A stretch of 64,000 nt of DNA from CAZZCU01 sp964652825 (GTDB taxonomy: Bacteria > Bdellovibrionota_B > Oligoflexia > Oligoflexales > CAZZCU01), in the NCBI GenBank assembly GCA_964652825.1, contig CAZZCU010000004.1:1-64000 (forward strand), read 5' to 3'. The notes beneath the pieces were generated by a model. The model made no database searches. It saw nothing but the letters and a program-made list of their open reading frames with translations, and was not told the origin of the DNA. How positions within the stretch are numbered: the first letter of the stretch is position 1; every line of letters begins with the position of its first letter. Of the stretch, positions 60,155 to 64,000 are shown piece by piece. The translations under genes were made by a program, and so were the position numbers.

Positions 60155-61144
60155 ATGAGGTTTCATGCATTCAAGGCTGCGGTGCTCTCGGCTGTCGTGC
60201 TGAGTTCGTCTGCTGCGAGCGCGAACGATACAACCTTATTTAAAATGGGCGATAAAACATACGCCACCAAAGACCTGCCGACCTCGGTCCAGCAAGCGTT
60301 ATTCGATATCGATAACGAGGCTTATCAGCGTCGTAAAGCCGCGGCCGAAGAAGCGGTTCTTGATATTTATTTTGCCGAAGAAGCGCAGCGAAAGAAAAAA
60401 TCCAAAAAGGACATTGAGGATCAAGAGCTAAAGGTCAAAGATCCCACCGAAAAGGAAATGAAAGCCTTTTATGAGGAAAATAAAGCTCGAGTTCCTTATC
60501 CTTATGAGCAGGTGTCGGGTGAGATCCGTAATTTTTTATCGGCGCAAAAACGCCAGGAAAAACGTCAGCAAGTTCTCAGTCAAGTTATGAAGGCCAAGAA
60601 GGTCACCTTCGTTGCTGCTGCGCCGCAGGCACCGGTAATGACGATTAACACCACTGGTTTTCATACCTCAGGCAAAGCCGGTGCTAAAGTGAAGTTAGTG
60701 GAGTTTGCCGATTATCAATGCCCGCATTGCAAAACCGCTTCCGAAGCTTTAGGTAAACTGCGCAAGAAGTACGGCAGTAAAGTTGAGTTTGTCTTTATTG
60801 ATTTCCCGATCAATCCATCTGGGGTGTCCAAGTTGGTGGCGCAGGGTGCATACTGTGCCGCGCAGCAGAATAAATATTGGGAATTCCATGAGCTCGCTTT
60901 TGCAAAACAAGCGGCGTTAAATAAAGAATCACCCTTGGCTTTTGCAAAGGAGTTGAAGCTTAACGAAGCCACGTTCCAGCAATGCTATGCCAGCAACGCA
61001 CCGGCTGACTTTGTGCAAAAGGGTCGGGATGAAGGCGAGCGGATTGGTATCAGCGGTACGCCGGCTATCTACATTAACGGTCGCAAACACGCATCGGCTA
61101 ATACATATGAAGCTTTGGTGAAAGAAATAGAAGCTTTGTTATAA
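60155..61144 (+). CDS. periplasmic DsbA-like thiol oxidoreductase with helical N-terminal domain
   Basis: A 329-residue protein with a signal peptide (cleaved near ASANDT). Residues ~25-150 are helical and Lys/Glu-rich, reminiscent of SurA/PrsA-type N-terminal chaperone parts (DPTEKEMKAFYEENKA). The thioredoxin-like domain holds CPHC at 189-192 (EFADYQCPHCKTASEAL) and the cis-proline loop GISGTPAIYING. It should oxidise or reshuffle disulphides in the periplasm. The next gene encodes a protein with two periplasmic CxxxC motifs, a natural candidate client. It ends in a strong terminator. Confidence 0.87.
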   Translation: MRFHAFKAAVLSAVVLSSSAASANDTTLFKMGDKTYATKDLPTSVQQALFDIDNEAYQRRKAAAEEAVLDIYFAEEAQRKKKSKKDIEDQELKVKDPTEKEMKAFYEENKARVPYPYEQVSGEIRNFLSAQKRQEKRQQVLSQVMKAKKVTFVAAAPQAPVMTINTTGFHTSGKAGAKVKLVEFADYQCPHCKTASEALGKLRKKYGSKVEFVFIDFPINPSGVSKLVAQGAYCAAQQNKYWEFHELAFAKQAALNKESPLAFAKELKLNEATFQQCYASNAPADFVQKGRDEGERIGISGTPAIYINGRKHASANTYEALVKEIEALL

Positions 61145-61170
61145 GCAGTCATTTTCACACATTGCCCAGC

Positions 61171-61203
61171 AAAAAAAGCCCGCAAGCCGGGCTTTTTTTA
61201 TTT
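61171..61203 (+). terminator. Rho-independent terminator after the DsbA-like gene
   Basis: AAAAAAAGCCCG pairs with CGGGCTTTTTTT around a short loop, followed by a run of T. Confidence 0.95.
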
Positions 61204-61293
61204 CGAGAAGTATAGGCAGGATTTGCCTGTTAAGTCCTTTGTTTCCTTGCCGATATGAGTGAGGTAAGGGAAGTTTCACTTTTTGGGTAATGT

Positions 61294-63669
61294 ATGCTGC
61301 GAGCACGAAGCAACATCATCATCGTCGCGTTTATAGGGTGCATGGCCGCTTTGGCGATGACTATGCCGCTGTCGGTGGTGCATGCGTACTCCACCAGCGC
61401 CGAGCGCTTACGTCTTGATACCGAACAGAATGTTCGTAACCGTGTTACCGGCCTCCTCGACAAATATTGCGGCAAAGCCTGTGAGTTGATTCACATTAAT
61501 GTCGGTACTGAGCAGTATCTTGATGAGGACGTGGAACTTGGTTTTGAAAGCCTCGCCGAACAGGCTGGTCGCACGGCGTATGTTGTGCGCGACATCGCTA
61601 TCGATATCCAGGTTGATGATAAAGTCACAGCCACCAATCGCGATCGGATTCAGGTTATCTTGTTGAATCATCTGCGCGCGTTTGGCATCGAGGCGACGGT
61701 CAATTGGCGACCGGTACGTCTACCCACGGTGGATCAGACTTCTGGTGCTGGTGAGCAGTTGAAACTGGCCTTGGAGCGTCGTCTGAGTCAGGCCCTAAAC
61801 GAAGTAGCTCGTGCTTATTGTCCCGATCAATGCGTTGTAGCGCAGATTAACATCAATGCCACCGAAGTTACGCCCGATGAAGCGGCAACATTGTCGCGTG
61901 CTCAAATCTTTCGTGGTCAGGCGAATGCCGATGTGATTCGTATCGACGATATCGCAATCGCGGTTGAAGTCGACGAACGATTGGGCGAAGACGCGGCGCA
62001 ACGCATTGCGAATATTATGCGCGCTAAAACCCGTTTTGCTTCGCCGGTGACTATTGATGTGAATGTTGTAGCGTTCCCTGAGCCGTCGCAGTCGCGTCAG
62101 CGTCGTCTCGATGCGCAGAGTGAAGATCCTTTCAATCTTGATAAATTGCGCCAGATGCTGATGATGTTCCGCGAATTGGCTGGTACTAAAGAGATCATCA
62201 CTAATAACAGTACTACCTCGACCAGTAATAACTCCGAGTCGTCCAAAGTCGCCAGCACCAATAATTCAAGTACGTCCGCATCGGAGCGCCAGATGCGCTC
62301 TGATGTTAGCACGCAAACTTCGGCTGCGGGGGAATCAGTCGAATGGGCGGTGTATATCGGCGCCTTTATCCTGCTGGCCGGGCTTTTGGTTGCGGTGTTT
62401 CTGCGTGTTTTGGCGGCGAATCGCGATGCCAAAGTTATGGTGGCTGAGGCCGATGGCCAAGGCACCACCAATGGAATTTTGGCACAGTTGCTACGCGGTC
62501 GTGCGGCAGCCAATAATAACGATGCTGGCGCTCCTGCTGCATCAGCGCCAACGGCGATGCTGGCGCCAGCGCAAGTATCGCAACGCCTGCGTATCGATCA
62601 GTTGCGTTCGACACTCATGAGCACCCTGGTTGAGGCGCCGCGTGTTGCGCGTGATACGTTCGCGCGCATGCTTCGTGAGGATGGTGTTGAGCTTACCGCC
62701 AAATATGTTCACTTGCTTGGTCAAGTCGTTGTATTTGAATTGATCGACGATCCGGATTTAAAATCCAAACTGGTTGATCTGAGTGAGTTTTATCATCGCT
62801 CCAGCTTTGTCTTTACCGCTGACGAAGAGTTGGCATTGTTACAGATGTTGAAAACCCGCTTCACCGCTAGTGAAATCCGGGTCATGACGCGTAAAACCAA
62901 TGAACAATTCGACTTTCTGACCAAGTTGACGCCGCAGCAAATCTTTCAGTTAGTCATGGACGAACGGCCGCAGGTACAAAGCGTGGTCTTGCTGCAGCTG
63001 GAACGCAGTGTTCGCATGCAAGTTTACGATTTGTTCCGTGGTCAGGCGAAAAGTCAATTGCTGCAGGAACTCTCCAAAGGCGATTCCGTGCCGCGTGAAT
63101 ACCTATTCTCCGTCGCGCAGGCGATCGCGCGCAAGGCTCAGACGCGCCCTGAGTTCGATGCCGAGAATCTACGTGGCTCCGACATTCTACTGGATTTGTT
63201 GCAGCGTTCGGATTTGCAAGAGCAACGTCAGCTTATGGCTAATCTCATGCGCACGAATCCAGATACCGCGCGTGGCGTGAAAGCAAAATTGATTACCATC
63301 GAGACACTCAATTTCCTCAAGGATGGTTTGTTGATCGAGGTAGTGTTGGGTATGCAGCGCGCTGAGTTGTTAACTTTCTTGCGTGGTACGCGTCAGCATA
63401 TTTGCAACTTGCTGTTGAATAAGGCGCCGCGTGAGCTTGCGGAAAGCTGGTATGAAGAGCTACAAAATCTCGGCGCGGTTGATGATGCGCAGTATAGGTC
63501 GGTTGAGGCGAAGATTGTCAGCCGTATTCAAGCCATGGCTGCCGCTGGCGCGATCAGTATTGTCGCGCTAAATGACATCATGTTTAGCACGATGACCGCC
63601 AAAGACGGCACCAATGTTTCCAACGCTATGCCGACGACACCGCCGGCGCCAGGTTATATCGCCGCATAA
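61294..63669 (+). CDS. membrane protein with duplicated CxxxC periplasmic domain and cytoplasmic FliG-like half
   Basis: A 791-residue protein with a signal or membrane segment at ~8-31. Residues ~36-144 and ~153-262 are two copies of one domain, each with YCxxxC (Cys59/63 and Cys176/180) and a later VRDIAIDIQVDDK / RIDDIAIAVEVDE strand, resembling ring-building motifs of FliF/YscJ. A Ser/Thr/Asn-rich linker (301-346) leads to a span at 350-374. The cytoplasmic part (~430-755) follows the FliG pattern: QIFQLVMDERPQVQSVVLLQL (EHPQ-like ERPQ at 557-560), SDILLDLLQRSDLQEQ, FLRGTRQHICNLLLNKAPREL. No other flagellar gene is in view. It may be a scaffold of an unknown envelope machine. Confidence 0.75.
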   Translation: MLRARSNIIIVAFIGCMAALAMTMPLSVVHAYSTSAERLRLDTEQNVRNRVTGLLDKYCGKACELIHINVGTEQYLDEDVELGFESLAEQAGRTAYVVRDIAIDIQVDDKVTATNRDRIQVILLNHLRAFGIEATVNWRPVRLPTVDQTSGAGEQLKLALERRLSQALNEVARAYCPDQCVVAQININATEVTPDEAATLSRAQIFRGQANADVIRIDDIAIAVEVDERLGEDAAQRIANIMRAKTRFASPVTIDVNVVAFPEPSQSRQRRLDAQSEDPFNLDKLRQMLMMFRELAGTKEIITNNSTTSTSNNSESSKVASTNNSSTSASERQMRSDVSTQTSAAGESVEWAVYIGAFILLAGLLVAVFLRVLAANRDAKVMVAEADGQGTTNGILAQLLRGRAAANNNDAGAPAASAPTAMLAPAQVSQRLRIDQLRSTLMSTLVEAPRVARDTFARMLREDGVELTAKYVHLLGQVVVFELIDDPDLKSKLVDLSEFYHRSSFVFTADEELALLQMLKTRFTASEIRVMTRKTNEQFDFLTKLTPQQIFQLVMDERPQVQSVVLLQLERSVRMQVYDLFRGQAKSQLLQELSKGDSVPREYLFSVAQAIARKAQTRPEFDAENLRGSDILLDLLQRSDLQEQRQLMANLMRTNPDTARGVKAKLITIETLNFLKDGLLIEVVLGMQRAELLTFLRGTRQHICNLLLNKAPRELAESWYEELQNLGAVDDAQYRSVEAKIVSRIQAMAAAGAISIVALNDIMFSTMTAKDGTNVSNAMPTTPPAPGYIAA

Positions 63670-63678
63670 AATTAAGTT

Positions 63679-64000
63679 TCAGCTTTTATCACTAAAACGC
63701 AGCGCATGCTTCCATAGCAGTTGTTGGGCATTCATATAGTCGGCATTGAGATCGCGAAAACGCCCACAGATTTCCTGAGCGCAGATACGATAAAAGTTCA
63801 TGCGTACGGTCTCGCTGGTGCTGTCGATAAAACGCTCAAAATCCAAAGCATCAATGTGTAGCAGATGACAGAACGTTTCTGCGCATACGGTTGCTGAGCG
63901 TGGTGCATCATCGAATAAACTGAATTCGCCGAAGTGAGCCACGGATTCCAGCATCGCCAGGCGATGCATTTGCCCCGAAGCCTGATCGTTTTTGTACACG
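63679..64000 (-). CDS. cyclic-nucleotide-binding domain protein, N-terminus cut by window edge
   Basis: The last ~107 residues of a protein running off the right edge. HFGEFSLFDDAPRSATVCAE matches the phosphate-binding cassette of cyclic-nucleotide-binding domains, and CHLLHIDALDFERFI is the following strand-helix. A helical tail without a DNA-binding domain closes it. So it is probably a cNMP-binding module at the end of a larger protein or a stand-alone sensor. It is convergent with the FliG-like gene, nine bases apart. Confidence 0.75.
   Translation of the reverse strand, partial: VYKNDQASGQMHRLAMLESVAHFGEFSLFDDAPRSATVCAETFCHLLHIDALDFERFIDSTSETVRMNFYRICAQEICGRFRDLNADYMNAQQLLWKHALRFSDKS

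Noticed and set aside
56075..63669. A complete flagellar or type III secretion locus
   Set aside because: Apart from the FlhG-like ATPase and the FliG-like fusion, no export, rod, hook, filament or stator gene is present in the window.

Overview
The window looks like the chromosome of a Gram-negative bacterium of about 50-53% GC by eye. It has outer-membrane beta-barrel proteins, many lipobox lipoproteins, a periplasmic-binding ABC importer and parvulin and DsbA-type periplasmic folding factors. Several traits point to a lineage of the former Deltaproteobacteria, perhaps Bdellovibrionota/Oligoflexia-like: a fused SecDF, an endonuclease-type MutL, an HNH nuclease whose N-terminal domain I associate with Bdellovibrio relatives, and an FlhG-like ATPase paired with a J-like/HTH protein. 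That placement is inference from memory. No rRNA, tRNA, CRISPR array or insertion sequence was found. A run of 100 N interrupts the fumarase gene.

Layout. 1-7120: a partial DUF3750 lipoprotein, a truncated haemoglobin, a small envelope protein, fumC with the gap, rpmG, and a PAS histidine kinase coupled to a large unknown membrane protein. 7127-13430: the protein-quality block tig, clpP, clpX, lon on the minus strand. 13671-20712: a small secreted protein, fused secDF, a CRP-like protein, and lpdA with a 2-oxoacid dehydrogenase E2. 20855-30715: engB diverges from mutL-miaA-cobU-like-ubiE-tyrS, followed by a run of SH3 protein, M48 lipoprotein, FadL-like barrel and greA. 30752-36516: an HNH nuclease with palindromic sites, hutI, cysS, two unknown genes and an HTH/ImmA-like regulator with a lost zinc site. 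36598-42724: an sn-glycerol-3-phosphate type importer (ugpC-A-E-B), a BamE-like lipoprotein and a GP42-type transglutaminase lipoprotein.

42776-50288: aspC-pheS-pheT-parvulin on the minus strand, a structured non-coding element of unassigned class, rsmI and hsp20. 50546-55922: a barrel protein and a large lipoprotein, sthA and a YciB-like membrane protein. 56075-58957: an overlapping trio of FlhG-like ATPase, J-like/HTH protein and RluD-type pseudouridine synthase. 59024-64000: an L,D-transpeptidase with an NTF2-like tail, a DsbA-like oxidoreductase, and a 791-residue membrane protein with two CxxxC periplasmic repeats, one internal membrane span and a cytoplasmic FliG-like half. A partial cyclic-nucleotide-binding protein ends the window.

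The most unusual element is the FliG-like membrane protein at 61294-63669. It resembles a natural FliF-FliG-style fusion lying among cell-wall and disulphide genes, with no flagellar operon in view. The structured RNA at 48573-48748, the palindrome pair around the HNH gene, the inactive ImmA-like regulator and a candidate RNA thermometer at hsp20 are further points to check.
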